Position numbers and translations under genes: made by a program
Notes under the pieces: generated by a model
Databases searched by the model: none
The model's input: only the letters and a program-made list of their open reading frames with translations
Told to the model about the DNA's origin: nothing
Part shown: positions 29,716-40,764 of the stretch, piece by piece
Numbering within the stretch: position 1 is the stretch's first letter
Layout: each line of letters begins with the position of its first letter
NCBI RefSeq assembly: GCF_003265705.1
Contig: NW_020313278.1
Span: 1,106,092-1,170,091 of the forward strand
DNA: 64,000 bases
Source of the DNA: Callorhinus ursinus
Taxonomy: Eukaryota > Chordata > Mammalia > Carnivora > Otariidae
Direction of reading: 5' to 3'

Positions 29716-31964
29716 TCACCTCCCAAGACTACTTGGATTATCACCTGAGATCATGGATGTGAATGAAGATGCTTGGTGACGATAGAAGCTCACCTGTCAT
29801 TACCATGTTTCTAGAATAGGCTGACTTTGTCAAAATCTTTCTTTTTAGGACAAGTCGGCCAGGGCTTGAGTTGCAAGGGGTGTGATGAGGATACTTTGGA
29901 GGGCCCTAGTGTCAGCGTTCCCAGCGCCCAGAGGAAGATGGGGAAGTGTCAAGTCTAGGGACAGGGGACAGCTTGTTGAGAGAACAGGTTGAGGCTGGAC
30001 AGAGTGAAGGATAAAGCAAGGGGAAAAGCAGGAATGTTCTGGGTCTGTCTATGGACACAGTCCGTGTATGGCACGTGAATGCTGGGGCACAGCTAAGGAC
30101 TGTGACAGAGGAGAGTGGAACTAGGAAGCAGAATCTTATGTCATCCATGGCAGTCAAAGCTGAGGGCCTGGTATGCATAAATGCTCCATGGCAGAATGGC
30201 AACCAGCTTTTATCTCACACGTCAGTTCTCGGGGGCCGACCATGGCTTCCTGGGGCCCTGTATAAAGGGCCACTCTGAGGTTGCTTCCCCACCTCAGAGC
30301 GAAGGAAAGTCACGATTGATTAGTGATGTCTGCCGGGGGTAGAGGTGTGGGGAGTGGTGGTACACATGCCGCATGGAGGCACAGACTGGATTCCGGCATG
30401 AGTCAGATTCCTTCGGTTAGGACTGAGGCATTTACATTTCAAGTAGGCTTCTACTTTCGAAAGGGATGATTTCCCCTTGAAGAGAGTTTATCTTTAATTT
30501 GAACATATGTGGCTAAACCCAGGCAATATGCAAAATTAGAGCTTGATTATAACTCTCGAGGGGCAAGGCAGAGAAAAATCAGCACACAATTTACTGAGTA
30601 GGACGCACATAGAAGAGGAACCCATATGCATTGAGTGTCTTGCTTTCTCTCTCTCCCTCCTTCCTTCCCTCTTTCTTTCCTTTGTTCCTCTGCACAGTTT
30701 CCCCTGTGTTGGGTGGGCTTTGATGATGCCGTCTTATGACAACCTTTCCCGAGTCTGTGCTCTGCACCTCCAGGCCCTCCAGCTTCTTGGTCTCACCTAA
30801 GCAGCAGTGACAAGTCGGGGTAGTTGGAGTTTTGTTTTCTCGACTTGCTGCAGCCGGGGGAGGGAGGCAAAGTGCCCCCACACAGGTCACGATGTATGGT
30901 GCAAACTGCCTGTGAGGAATGCTGAATGGGAACTCTAAATAATGCCACCCCTTCCGCCCTTGAGTTTGGAGCTCATGTAGAATCTGCTGCATCATGTCAC
31001 TTTACTGAAGCTCCACGCACACCTGTGTGGTGGGGAGGTTTAGGCTTACAACTCAGAGTTTGGCCCAGGACTGGTGCCCTTGACTGCAAAGTAACCTTGG
31101 TCATGAGCTGTTTCAGCCCTAACATTTGAGACGTTTTGGAATTCGGCTCAAATTTCCAAAGGGAATTGAAATATGTAGGTGAAGTCACATGGAATGGGCT
31201 CGTCAGGAATTCACCTTGATACAATTTCTGTTCCTATTTCATTAATAATGACCAGGTTAAATGGTTTCACAGCATACTCCACACCAAGATTCTATAATAG
31301 GAAGTGGCTTTTCTAAGCTGAGTCTTGCATTCAGCCGATTAATGGGGGGAGAGGGGAGATACTGATCTTCTGGTGCAAAAGGATGGTTTGGAAGCTCAGC
31401 TGGGTGGAGCACTGCCATAGAAGGAGGGGAAGTGGATTTCCTTGGTTGGCAGTAGATGCTTGGTGCTTCAGTAAATAAAGACTGAGGCTGAGGCTAGGAT
31501 CATTGGGATGAAACGCCAAGATTGATTATAAATGTCTGCCATGGGCAAAGTTGGGGAAGAAATGGTACACGTGCTTATGGGCCATCTCTTTTCCAAGAGG
31601 GAGTTGTCTAGAAAAACAGGGCATGTGGAACAGACACCAACCATCCATCCTGGAAGTGAAAAAAATTGGACAAGGTCCTTCCTGACCACCCGTTACTGGA
31701 GGGAAACTTGTGATTTAGACATTGGCAGTCTCCAGAAAAAGCGAGTCTCTCCATCCTCCACTGTTTCCTAAGAGGATGAGCCAAAAGTATTGTTTAAGAC
31801 CTCATGCAAATGAGGTTTTCCAGGCAGAGGAGAGACAAGAGAGAGAAAAGCAAATGCCTCCTTTTGGCACTGGGCACTGACTAGCAGAACCGTGAAAGAA
31901 ATTGCTTTGTGGAACCACCTCAAGAATGGTGTTGTGATTTTCCTTGGAATTTGCATCTCTTCTA
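29716..31964. other. 2.2 kb with no gene and no assigned repeat
   Basis: Only a pyrimidine-rich tract (about 30637-30690, CTCCCTCCTTCC type) stands out. The longest frame is 134 codons (30995-30591, -), partly coding that tract. This is one of the larger repeat-poor blocks in the window. Confidence 0.45.
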
Positions 31965-32380
31965 AAGCAGTGCAGTGGAAAGAGTTCGTTCAGCTTTGGA
32001 CGCGGATTCAAATACTGACTCTGTCATCTACTGCCTGAGTCACCTTGGATAGGTCACTTGAACTTCCATTACTTTCTTTTTCTTTCCTTTTTGTTTTTTT
32101 AAAAGATCTGTTTATTGACTTCAGAGAAAGAGAATGCGCACACACCTGTGTGAGTGGTGGGGGGCAGGGAGAGGGAAAAAAGCAGACGCCGCCCCCCACT
32201 CCCGCCGAGCACGGAGCCTGACACGGGGCTCAATCCCACAACCCTGAGATCATGACAGGAGCCGAAATCAAGAGTTGGAGGCTCAATAAGCCGAACCACC
32301 CAGGCGCCCTGTCACTTGAACTTTCTGAGTCTAATTTTCTTCATGTGTAAATTAAGACTAAAAATAAAAACCCCATTTAA
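31965..32380 (+). repeat. MIR SINE (sense), split by a CAN-SINE
   Basis: The left half has GTGGAAAGAGTTCGTTCAGC, GATTCAAATACTGACTCTGTCATC and GAGTCACCTTGGATAGGTCACTTGAAC. The right half resumes at CTTTCTGAGTCTAATTTTCTTCATGTGTAAATTAAGAC. Removing the SINE at 32066-32310 and one 13-bp duplication restores a continuous MIR. Confidence 0.8.
32066..32310 (-). mobile_element. CAN-SINE (antisense) inside a MIR
   Basis: Bounded by a perfect 13-bp target duplication GTCACTTGAACTT (32053-32065 and 32311-32323). The body reads in reverse from a T/C-rich tail through GATCATGACAGGAGCCGAAATCAAGAGTTGGAGG to CCACCCAGGCGCCC. The GAGTTGGA head variant marks an older subfamily (AACTC instead of GCATCTGCC). Confidence 0.96.
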
Positions 32381-34155
32381 TGGACAAGATTTTGCCAAAA
32401 GTAGAATATTAATACCTTCCATGTGGAATCAAGAGGTGTGCACGCAACTAGCGGAGTGTCAGGCACCTAGTATGTATGCAACAACATGAATTCACAAAGG
32501 GAAAAATCTGACTAATAAGGGCCAGACCGCCCTGGTTTTAGCCTCCTCTTGAGGTCCTGGATCCTTTCTTCTCAGATGTCATGCCTTTCAGAATGTCTCC
32601 AGAGAAAAGAAGCAGAGCTTCCGATCTCGGTGGCTTTGGTCATTTTATCACGCCTGTGGATTCAGGAGACTCTGCAGGAAACAGCGGGGTGGTGGTTTAA
32701 GCTCATCTCAGAGGCAAGGATTCGGCCAGGCGGTCTGAATCATCAGATCCCCTTCTTTATGAATGTCCTGGTGTTGAATTTTAGCTCCTTGATTTTCTGT
32801 GGTTGGGAGAGGGAGACTGGGAGTGCCTCCTACCCAGACCTCTATATGAAGCTCCCAAGCGAGGGTCACTACCCGATGCTTTCCCACCATCTCGTTCTTT
32901 CTGGAGTTCAAGTTCTGCATCTCGTTTTTGAGGTTCTGGAATCATGCAACCCTTAAAGACCAAAGGAGAACGAGTTTCCTTCCGAGCCATCAAAGGCCTC
33001 AGACAGGAAGGACCTAGGGGGATTGGCATGGCCGTCCTTACCCAAATAGCTCTGCTGGCAGAAGGGAAGTCTGTGCAGATGTCTGGGCCCACAGCCCTCT
33101 CTGCCTCAAGGTGAGCCACGACTCTCGAGCAGCCAGTGGATGGGGAATTCAAGCGTTCCTAGCTTGTGTTTTTACCACCCTCCATTCTGGTTAAATATAG
33201 TTGGGCTTCTGTGATAGGAATACATCCAAATAGTACATTTTTCTGCCAATCCTGCACCCAAAACCCACCCATCATCCCTCCATCCTTGGCCCTAGCTGTG
33301 TAGACACTCGGTCTACCAGGGTCCTTCCTTACTTTGGAATTTAAACCACAGTAGTTCTGTTTCTGTTTTGTTTTTCCTCCAGCCTGGCTACTGAGAAGAG
33401 ATCAAGGCTGGTGTCCAGCTGGCCCCTGCTTCTCCCCTTGCAAGCCGAGAGGCCTGGAAGTCTGTGTCCAGAGTCAGGCATCTGCTGGCTTTTGGGGTTG
33501 GGTTTATTCAAATGTCTTGCCCATGGAAAAGAAAGGCCCCGGTCTCTGGGCCTCTTTGAGAGCACTGAGACATGGAGCCCGCAAGGCAGCTCCCCACGGG
33601 CAATCAAGGGAGAAGCTAGAGCTGATTTTTCTGTTTTCTGGCAGTAGCCTTTGCTTGCCTTCTCCCTCTGGGGAAATTAGCTTGCTGGCTCAGAGACAGG
33701 GAAAATAAACAAGTCTAACCTGAAATATGCATTAGAGTTTAGCTATTTTTGGAGGTTTCCGAGATTGAAAATGGCTGAAGGCTGACCAGTTCGCCTCTGT
33801 CCTGAATGAGCTCTTGGGGGCTTTGCAGGGAGAGGGAAAGGGGCCCGTGCCCATCACCGGGCTTAGGCTGGCAGTGATCTGTGGGGCTGGTCAACAGAAT
33901 TGGGGCCTGAATCAGCCTGTTCCTCTCAGTGCCTGGCTCCGAGAGGAGGTGGAGAAAGGAAGCTGTGTCAGGATGGGTACGTAAGTTTGGAATTCAAGGG
34001 GCAGCTGGGGCTCTCCACCATGACACCGATTATATCTCCCCCTGAGTGACAGAGTTGGGACTTTGGGCATGTTTTTGTCCTTCTGCAACAGAAGGGAGGG
34101 GAGGTCCCTTTCATCCACATTAGACCGTGAGTTTGCCAAAGGCAGGGATCGCCTC
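32381..34155. other. 1.8 kb with no gene and no assigned repeat
   Basis: Frames of 123-135 codons on opposite strands overlap at 32549-33152 with no domain. No further structure could be named. Confidence 0.45.
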
Positions 34156-34518
34156 TGCTATGAACTGAATGCTGGTTCCCCGCTCCTCCCCCACCCACTG
34201 CCCAAACTCATATGTTGAAGCCCTAATGTGACGGTATTGGGAGGTGGGCCTTTGGGAGGTGATTAGGTCATGAAAGTGGAGCCCCCGTGGTGGGGAAGAG
34301 AACTAACCCTTTCTCCTTCTCCTCTGTGTGAGCACACAGCGAGAAGGTGGCCGTCTGCAAACCAGGAGGAGCCCCGCACTAGAGACCAGATCTGCCGGCA
34401 CCCTGACCTTGGACTTCCAGCCTCCGGAACCATGAGAAATCAATGTTTGTCACTTAAGCTCCCCTCCCCCTCCCCCATCTGTGGTATTTTGTTACCGTAG
34501 CCCGAGTTGACTAAGACA
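34156..34518 (+). repeat. MLT1-type (ERVL-MaLR) LTR, complete
   Basis: Starts TGCTATGAACTGAATGCTGG and ends TTGACTAAGACA. In between: CCCAAACTCATATGTTGAAGCCCTAATGTGACGG, TTGGGAGGTGATTAGGTCATGA, GAGAAGGTGGCCGTCTGC, CTGACCTTGGACTTCCAGCCTCCGGAACC and GTGGTATTTTGTTACC. It has the full order and TG...CA ends of a solo MaLR LTR (363 bp). The 5-bp duplications are eroded. Confidence 0.82.
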
Positions 34519-34519
34519 A

Positions 34520-34612
34520 CCTATCATCTCTCTCTGCACCCACAGCCCTCAGCTCTGTAGGATGCCTGGCATGTAGCAGGTGCTCAATAAATGATTGTTG
34601 AGTAAATGGGGG
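34520..34612 (+). repeat. L2 LINE 3' end (sense)
   Basis: CCCTCAGCTCTGTAGGATGCCTGGCATGTAGCAGGTGCTCAATAAATGATTGTTGAGTAAATG is the L2 3' terminus. Confidence 0.75.
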
Positions 34613-34627
34613 TGAAGGCGGGGAGAA

Positions 34628-34715
34628 CAAGTGTTGAACACTGCCATGGGCTTGCCTCTGTGCTCTATATGCGACCTCATTTGCAGACCCCTCTCACAGA
34701 GAAGGAAAGATAGAC
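34628..34715 (-). repeat. MIR fragment (antisense), weak
   Basis: GTGTTGAACACTGCCATGGGC, GCTCTATATGCGACCTCATTTGC. A partial antisense MIR tail. Confidence 0.4.
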
Positions 34716-35154
34716 GAGAGCACATTATATCAGTGTCCATCAGCTCCCCTTGTCACTGTGCCTGTCCCCACCTCGGCACTGGTCACTCTCTGTGCCCACA
34801 AGCATCATGGAGTTAAAGCCTCAGGAGCCATGATGGGTGGGGGATTGGAGGATGAACACCCCAGTGTCTTTTCCCTACAGGTGGGGCAACTCAGTGGCAC
34901 CATCTACACCATCTCATAGAGATAACTCACCAGGGGGCTGACACACTCACCAGGTTGCTGACACACTCACAGTGGGGGGTTTGACACGCTCACCGGGGAA
35001 GAGGAGCAGCAGAGTCAGACGTGACCTTGTCTGTGAATCAAGAGGCAAGTGTCCGAGGCTCGGTCTGCCTCCCAGAGCTCTGTGACTCCCCAAGCCTCCT
35101 GTGCTCACTGGACCTCACTTCCTCAGCTCTCAAAGGAGGTGACGGAAAACAACC
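34716..35154. other. No gene seen; a 20-bp imperfect tandem array inside
   Basis: At 34928-34998 a unit like CTCACCAGGGGGCTGACACA occurs about three to four times (second copy CTCACCAGGTTGCTGACACA, later copies diverged or partly deleted). The rest is unassigned. Confidence 0.6.
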
Positions 35155-35525
35155 CAAAAGGTCCAGTGATGGATGAGTGGATAAACAGAATGTGGAAGAT
35201 CTCTACTTGGGATATTCACCCACGAAAAGGAATGAAGTCCTCATACATGCTGCAATGGGCATGGTTTCCGGAGCAGGTAAATCCATGGAGACAGAACGTA
35301 GATTCATGGTTCCCAGGGGTTGGGGCAAAAGGGAATTGGGGGTGCCTGCTCAATGGGTATGGGGTTTCTTTTTTGGGGGTGCTGGACATGTCTTGGAACT
35401 AGGTAGAGGTGGTGCTTGCACAACATTGTGGAAATACTAACCGCCGTCGAATGGCTCACATCAAAATGGTTCACGGTCAATGTTATGTCAGGCACGTTTT
35501 CCCTTAAAAAGAAGAAGGATGTGAC
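35155..35525 (+). mobile_element. Old L1 (L1M-type) 3' end, internally deleted
   Basis: GGATGAGTGGATAAACAGAATGTGG, GGAATGAAGTCCTCATACATGCTGC, AAATCCATGGAGACAGAACGTAGATTCATGG, TTCCCAGGGGTTGGGG, GGGGTTTCTTTTTTGGGGGTG and TTGCACAACATTGTGGAAATACTAA. Standard L1M 3' landmarks in sense order. Confidence 0.8.
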
Positions 35526-35532
35526 TGGCTAA

Positions 35533-35690
35533 CCCATTGGTGCTCCTTCCTTGGCTGCACATTTGGGTCACTGGGGAACTTTGAAAATACCAACAGCAGG
35601 CCCCATTCTAGAGATCCTGATTCCCTTAGAAAATTTTAAAAGTTCTTCTGGAGATCCTAACCTGCAGCAAGATTCAGAATTCACCGAATG
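35533..35690 (+). repeat. MER5B-type hAT element
   Basis: TTGGCTGCACATTTGGGTCACTGGGGAACTTTGAAAATACC, CAGGCCCCATTCTAGAGATCCTGATT, AATTTTAAAAGTTCTTCTGGAGATCCTAACCTGCAGC. Follows MER5B end to end. Confidence 0.68.
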
Positions 35691-36049
35691 GCGTCAGAGG
35701 TTCCTGCTGTCTCCGTACCTCCCTGCCTAGTGTGAATTTGAGTCAATATACCTCTTCTCTCAAGCTATTTTAAATCTTCTTTGCTGATTGTGGAGGAAAA
35801 GCCTTAAGAATGGTTGTTGTGAAGATGTTAGAGGCACAGGCTTGTAGGAGAGGCATCTTTTGGCGTGGGGGGGGGGGATGGTGTAGGAGGAGAGGAGTTC
35901 CGGACACCTGGAACCATCCGACCCCCAGTCCCAGGCGGCCAGCCACTTTCAGCCACAGGAAAGTGTCCCTCCCAGCGGTATTCTCTGCAGAGTTACTACC
36001 TGAGATCACACGGCAACTCCAGCCACTTCAAGATATTCAGGCTAAAATG
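35691..36049. other. No gene seen; 12-G homopolymer
   Basis: Contains an uninterrupted G run at 35867-35878. Chance frames through it are Gly-rich and not called. Confidence 0.45.
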
Positions 36050-36310
36050 GATTCAGTGCAATTCAAACACTCATCCTGAGGACATACTGTGTGCCAGGCA
36101 GTCCTGCGTGAGGACCTACTGTGTGCTAGGTGACAGAGAGGAGGAGGGGAGAGCAACCGAGAGGAACTCAGTTCAGGACGTCACTGCTGAGTTGCGCCAG
36201 ACAGAAACGCGTACAAGAAAACAGTAGTGTTCCTAACAGTGGTTAACCCAGACTGATGACCTACTGCGTGCCAGGCCCTTCCCTCAGACCATCTCACTGC
36301 AAGGTGCCTA
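36050..36310 (-). repeat. Three antisense L2/MIR 3' cores, two in tandem
   Basis: TGAGGACATACTGTGTGCCAGG at 36077 and TGAGGACCTACTGTGTGCTAGG at 36109 are 32 bp apart and near-identical. A third core, TGACCTACTGCGTGCCAGGCCC, lies at about 36258. The first two suggest a local duplication. Confidence 0.5.
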
Positions 36311-36326
36311 ACTCAGCTGCTCCAAG

Positions 36327-36847
36327 TGGAGGTTAATTTTGTGCGTCAACCTGACTGAGCTAAGGGAGGCCCACATAGCTGGTAAAACCTGACTTCTGGG
36401 TGTGTCTGTGAGGGTGTTTCTGGAAGAGAGTAGCATTTGAATCAGTTGACTGAGTAAAGAAGATCGCCCTCACCCATGTGGGTGGGCATCGTCCAACCTG
36501 TTGAGGGCCCAAATAGAACAAAAGGGTGGAGGAAGGGCAGATTTGCTCTCTCTGCTGGAGCTCAGATGTCCAACTTCTCCTGCCCTCAGACATGGGCAAG
36601 CCTGGTTCTCGGGCCTTTGGACTTGGACTGGGATTTGCACTATTGGCTCCTCGGTTTCTCAGGCCTTCAGGTTTGGGTTGGAACGACACTTCTTGCTTCT
36701 CTGGGTCTCCGGCTTATGGACAGCAGATCATGGGACTTCTCAGCCTCCTTAACTGCATGAGCCAATCCCTTACAAGAAACCCCCCTCTCTCTCCCTCCCT
36801 CTCTCTCTCTCTCCTATTGCTCTGTTTCTCCGGGGAACTCTGGTTAC
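36327..36847 (+). repeat. Ancient LTR-like repeat (subfamily unresolved)
   Basis: TGGAGGTTAATTTTGTGCGTCAACCTGACTGAGC, GGTGTGTCTGTGAGGGTGTTTCTGGAAGAG, TGACTGAGTAAAGAAGATCGCCCTC, TGTGGGTGGGCATCGTCCAACC, AACTGCATGAGCCAATCCCTTAC and CTCTGTTTCTCCGGGGAACTCTGGTTACA. A widespread mammalian repeat with TG...CA ends. It contains a CT-rich tract at about 36780-36815. Confidence 0.6.
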
Positions 36848-37099
36848 ATGGCTGGGAAGGGGCTGACTCAGCTCCTGACCACCATGTTTTCCCTCATGGG
36901 TTTCAGGGCTGACTCTGACCTTGCTGCCTGGAGACAGGGGTGGTGTTACGAACAGAGAGGAGGAGGCGATTTGTTCCACACGAGGGAGACTTTCCTCAGG
37001 GCCCCCGCCCACTGTGTAATCACCTGGAGCTTTGCTGCCTAACAGGGTGGCCACTGGCAGGTGGGAGGCAAGGCTTGGTGATTTTAAAAGCAGTGTAGG
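36848..37099. other. No gene seen
   Basis: Unassigned; CACTGTGTAATCACCTGGAGCTTTGC may be a scrap of a MER5-like element. Confidence 0.35.
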
Positions 37100-37300
37100 G
37101 CGGACAGAGGGAAGGCTTTCTAGAGTCAGACTGCCTGACTTTGAGTCTCACCTTGTGACCTCGGACGAACATCTCTGAGCACCTGTCATTTCACCTGTAA
37201 ATGGAAATGATGAGAGGCATCATCATGGTAAAAATTAGAAGAGAGAATTCATGTCGAAGCTTGGCAGATTGTAAACCCTCAAATGTCAGTTACCATTTGG
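37100..37300 (+). repeat. MIR SINE (sense)
   Basis: GAGTCAGACTGCCTGACTTTGAGTCTCACC, CTTGTGACCTCGGACGAACATCTCTGAGC, CATTTCACCTGTAAATGGAAATGATGAGAGGC and GCTTGGCAGATTGTAAACCCTCAAATG. Good sense MIR. Confidence 0.75.
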
Positions 37301-37779
37301 AAGCTAAAAATGCCTTCACATTACGGTCTGAATGCGTTCTAGCTTTGGAAATAGCTCCGAATTCCATTTACGTTAAGAACCACATTCTGTTTCCCATGCC
37401 TGTGTGTGTGATAGCCCCTGGGAGTTGGGCGGCCATCAGGTGCTGGGTGGAAAGAGGTCCTGTCTGTTCTGAAGGCCATGGCAGGAGACCGGGTGACCCA
37501 AAGCAACTCCCTTTTCTATGCTAATAGATTTGGGGACTTGGAGGTCAAAAGCAAGCTATGCTTCTACACATCTAATAGGAATTCTTTCCGCATCTTGAGT
37601 GCGATGAAATTAGCTGGTGCTGATATATTTCAGGAAATTCCTAGAATTCCCGGGTTACAGGAGAATATATTTGGACCACTCTAACAATGCTTGAGTATTC
37701 TTTGTGATAGTCTGCTAAAATAGTCATCCCTGTTTAAATGGCCCAGAGATAGCAATTGTACTATCTTTTAAATTAAGAA
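37301..37779. other. No gene seen
   Basis: Unassigned AT-richer sequence. Confidence 0.4.
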
Positions 37780-38269
37780 AAAATGAATAGGTAATATATG
37801 CACATGGCATAAAATTTAAAAGGGTATGCGGCCTCAGCGAGGCAGCTTCCCTGTCCAGAGTCAACTACTGATACTGGTTTCTTGTATGTCCTGCCAGATA
37901 CAGCCTATGTATTTATGCTGTTTACTTCCCTCCCTCCATCCCCTGCACCCCTGCACTCAACGGTCGCTTACTATAATCACCATTTCTGTGCCTGCCCCCA
38001 CCCATCCTGGTCGATTTTAACAATATGTCTTGGGGATCGTTCTATATTGCTCCAAAGCAGTATTCCATTCTCAGGATGCACCATAATCTATCTTACCAAG
38101 AGCTTATTTCTAGTTTTTAGGTTATCCTGTTTCGCTCTTGCAAGCAATCCTGCAAATAACCTTTGTATTTACAGCATCTCCCACTAGTCCAAGTGTGATT
38201 GTAGGATAACTTTTCCCCAGTGGAATTTTTGGGTCACACAGTATGTGCATATTTAATTTTAAAAGTTTG

Positions 38270-39055
38270 GGCCACTGTTGGTGGGAATGTAAATTGGTGC
38301 AGCCACCATGGAAAACAGTATGGAGGTTCCTCAAGAAATTAAAAATAAAATGACCCTATGATGCAGCAATCCCACTTCTGGGCATTTATGTAAAGGAAAC
38401 GAAATCACTGTATTGGAGAGATACCTGCAGCCCCATGTCCCTAGCAGCATTATTCACAATAGTCAAGACACGGAGACCATCTCAGTTGTCCATCAGCAGA
38501 TGAATGGATAAAGGAAATGTGATACACACGCACACGCACACGCACACGCACACGCACACAGACATACAATGGAATATTATTCAGCCATAAAAAGAAGGAA
38601 TTCCTGCCATTTGTGACAACATGGATGGACCTTGAGGGTATTAGGTTAACTGAGATACGTCAAACAAAAACAAATACTATATGACCTCACTTATATGGGG
38701 AATCTAAAAAAAAAAAAAAAAGGCCAAACTTACAGAAACAGAGTAAAATGGTGGTTGCCAGGGGTAGGGGTGGGGGAAATGGGTAGAGAGTGGTACAGAG
38801 TGCAAGTTATAAGATCAACAAGTCATGGGGATCTAGAGCACAGCATGGGAACTACAGAGAACGGAGAACAATTCCGTATTATGTCCTTGAAAGTTGCTAA
38901 GGGAGCAGCTCTAACTGTGCTCATCACAAGCACACACAGACACACACACTTGTAATTAGATACATTTTATCTATGGGTTCATGGGTGGGTTAACTAACCT
39001 TATTGTGATAATCATTTCACAATATATACGTGTATCAAATAAAAAATATGTGTAC
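38270..39055 (+). mobile_element. L1 3' end (sense) nested in an antisense L1
   Basis: From CTGTTGGTGGGAATGTAAATTGG (ORF2 C-terminus) through TGGAATATTATTCAGCCATAAAAAG and GTGGTTGCCAGGGG to CTTATTGTGATAATCATTTCACAATATATAC and ATCAAATAAAAAATATG. It carries a CACACG microsatellite (38524-38563) and a poly-A expansion (38707-38722). Target duplications are eroded (only GCCA is visible). Confidence 0.83.
38524..38563 (+). repeat. (CACACG)n microsatellite inside L1
   Basis: Hexamer units ACACGC repeat about six times in what is normally the TATA/CACA site of the L1 3' region. Confidence 0.93.
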
Positions 39056-39910
39056 GCCAAATTACTCTTCATAGAGCTTTATCAGTTTGTCTCCCCAACA
39101 GCACTGATGGGGGGTGGCTGTGTCCCCACAACCTCAGTGACATTTTGTTAACAAACATTTTGATTTTTGCCCATTAGAAGTTTGAGACATGTGATTCTAG
39201 CTTTAATTTACATGTATCTTATAACTCGTGTGGGTGAGCATATTTTCAGATGTGAAAGAGCTATTCATATTTTATTTTTAAGCGAAGGACACTTGCTGCA
39301 TTTTTTTCTATTGAGCTGTTGGCCTTTTTTGAACAGATATACAGGATTTCTATTTAGGAAATGACCTTTCTTTCTGGTTGCATAAATATTTTCCCCACTA
39401 TGTCATAGATCTTTTAAAACTTGGTGGTTTTTAAAGGTAGAAATTGCTTACATATTTGTTCAAATGTACCTTTCTTTTATCTATGGGTTCCGAATTGTAG
39501 TAGTGCTTCATGTTTTCTTTCCATCAAGATTTTATAAAAAAAAGAAAAAGAAAAAGAAAACCCTTCATGTTTTCTTTTAGTATTTTAATGGTTCCATTAT
39601 CTTATGTTTAAATCTTAGCTCTCCATCTGGTGCAAGGTGTGAAATGAGGATTCCCCCTTTCTATTTCTCCAGATGCTTTCCCAGTTGTTACCCTTATGGA
39701 GTAATCTGTCTTTCTCCCACTGATAAGCGTGTGATGCTATTATATATTAACATCATGTATGTATTGGGGTCTGTCGCTGGCATTTTTCATCTGAAATTCT
39801 CCACCCTTGGTCTCTGCAGATCTCCATTCTTTTCGTCCTGAGTCCTCTAAAACGTGAGAAAGGAAGTTCCTGTGTATTTGCCTGGATTCTACTTTTGTGA
39901 TGGCTTCTAT

Positions 39911-40285
39911 TTGGGACCCAACTCAGGCGAGAAAGGAGGGCATACAGATCAAGAAATTCATCCCCTCCATTAGGCAGTACCACAGTCTCTCAGAATTCAG
40001 AGGTTCCAAATTGCTGCACTGGAAAGATGGGATGAAAAATGGGTTGACCTCTTCTCTTGCAGAGAACCAGTTAATGATAACAATGACAACATCGATGATT
40101 ATAAACTACTATCCTGGTGGGCTCAGCAGGCAGAATATGTTATTTCATCGATCCCTCCGGCAACTGGTAAGTTTGCATGTTTTATCCACATGGTACAGAA
40201 GAGGGAAGTGAAGGAAGGGGGGCACCTGAGACAATATAAAATAGAGACGCAGGTATAAGTGATTCCAAAGCCAGGGTCTTGTCCT
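39911..40285 (+). repeat. Inverted duplication, copy 1 (segment A plus arm C)
   Basis: Arm C is 40064-40285 and carries an antisense MIR (GGCAACTGGTAAGTTTGCATG, ATTCCAAAGCCAGGGTCTTG). Its reverse complement recurs at 42027-42248 with 11 substitutions and one 1-bp indel in about 222 bp (about 95%). Segment A (39911-39935, 25 bp starting TTGGGACCCAACTCAGG) recurs in direct orientation at 42004-42028, right beside the inverted arm. The 128 bp between A and C (39936-40063) has no counterpart at copy 2. Two independent MIR insertions would not be this similar. Confidence 0.93.
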
Positions 40286-40383
40286 TTCTGGAACGTGGGG
40301 TCTCTGGCAGAACATAGCCAAAGAGATCACACTTTGTTTACTTACTCCCTCCTTCATGAATTCATTCCATGATCAGTTTTTAA

Positions 40384-40398
40384 ATAAAGATTTTATTT

Positions 40399-40447
<49 letters not shown>

Positions 40448-40607
40448 TGACAGAGAGTACAAGCAGGGAGAGGGGCAGGCAGAGGGAGAGGGAGAAGCAG
40501 GTTTCCCCACGGAGCAGGGAGCCCGATGTGGGGCTCGATCCCAGGACCCTGGGATCATGACCTGAGCCAAAGGCAGATGCTTAACCCACTGAGACACGCA
40601 GTCACCC
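40384..40607 (-). mobile_element. CAN-SINE (antisense)
   Basis: AAAGATTTTATTTATTTGAGAG tail in reverse, a long GA tract (40403-40443), GGAGCAGGGAGCCCGATGTGG, GGACCCTGGGATCATGACC and GATGCTTAACCCACTGAGACACGCAGTCACCC. A clean target duplication is not visible; GATCA(G/C)TTT near both ends may be a remnant. A C-rich stretch follows at 40606-40631. Confidence 0.92.
40403..40443 (+). repeat. (GA)n microsatellite within the SINE
   Basis: About 20 pure GA units, an expansion of the SINE's reverse (CT)n tract. Confidence 0.96.
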
Positions 40608-40764
40608 GCCCTCACCCCGCCCCGCCCCACCAGGATCACTTTGGAGCACTTGGTCACTGTTAACAGGAGTCAGAAAATCATCTGCCTTTGGGGCAGACAA
40701 GTGACATAAATGAATGAAGTTGCCCAGATGGGATCAATAAGGAGCTGTGAGGACTGTGGGAAAA

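Larger units (their letters stand above)
37780..39790 (-). mobile_element. Old L1 (L1M-type) antisense, interrupted by a younger L1
   Basis: The left part has AAAGGGTATGCGGCC, GGGGATCGTTCTATATTGC, AGTATTCCATTCTCAGGATGCACCATAATC and CCAGTGGAATTTTTGGGTCACACAG. After the insert at about 38270-39055 the same antisense element resumes (GCCAAATTACTCTTCATAGAGC, ATTTTTTTCTATTGAGCTGTTGGCC) and continues to about 39790 (GTATTGGGGTCTGT). An A-rich patch sits at about 39535-39560. Confidence 0.7.

Noticed and set aside
34928..34998. CRISPR-like spaced repeats
   Set aside because: Vertebrate DNA; the units are contiguous and imperfect with no spacers. A simple minisatellite.
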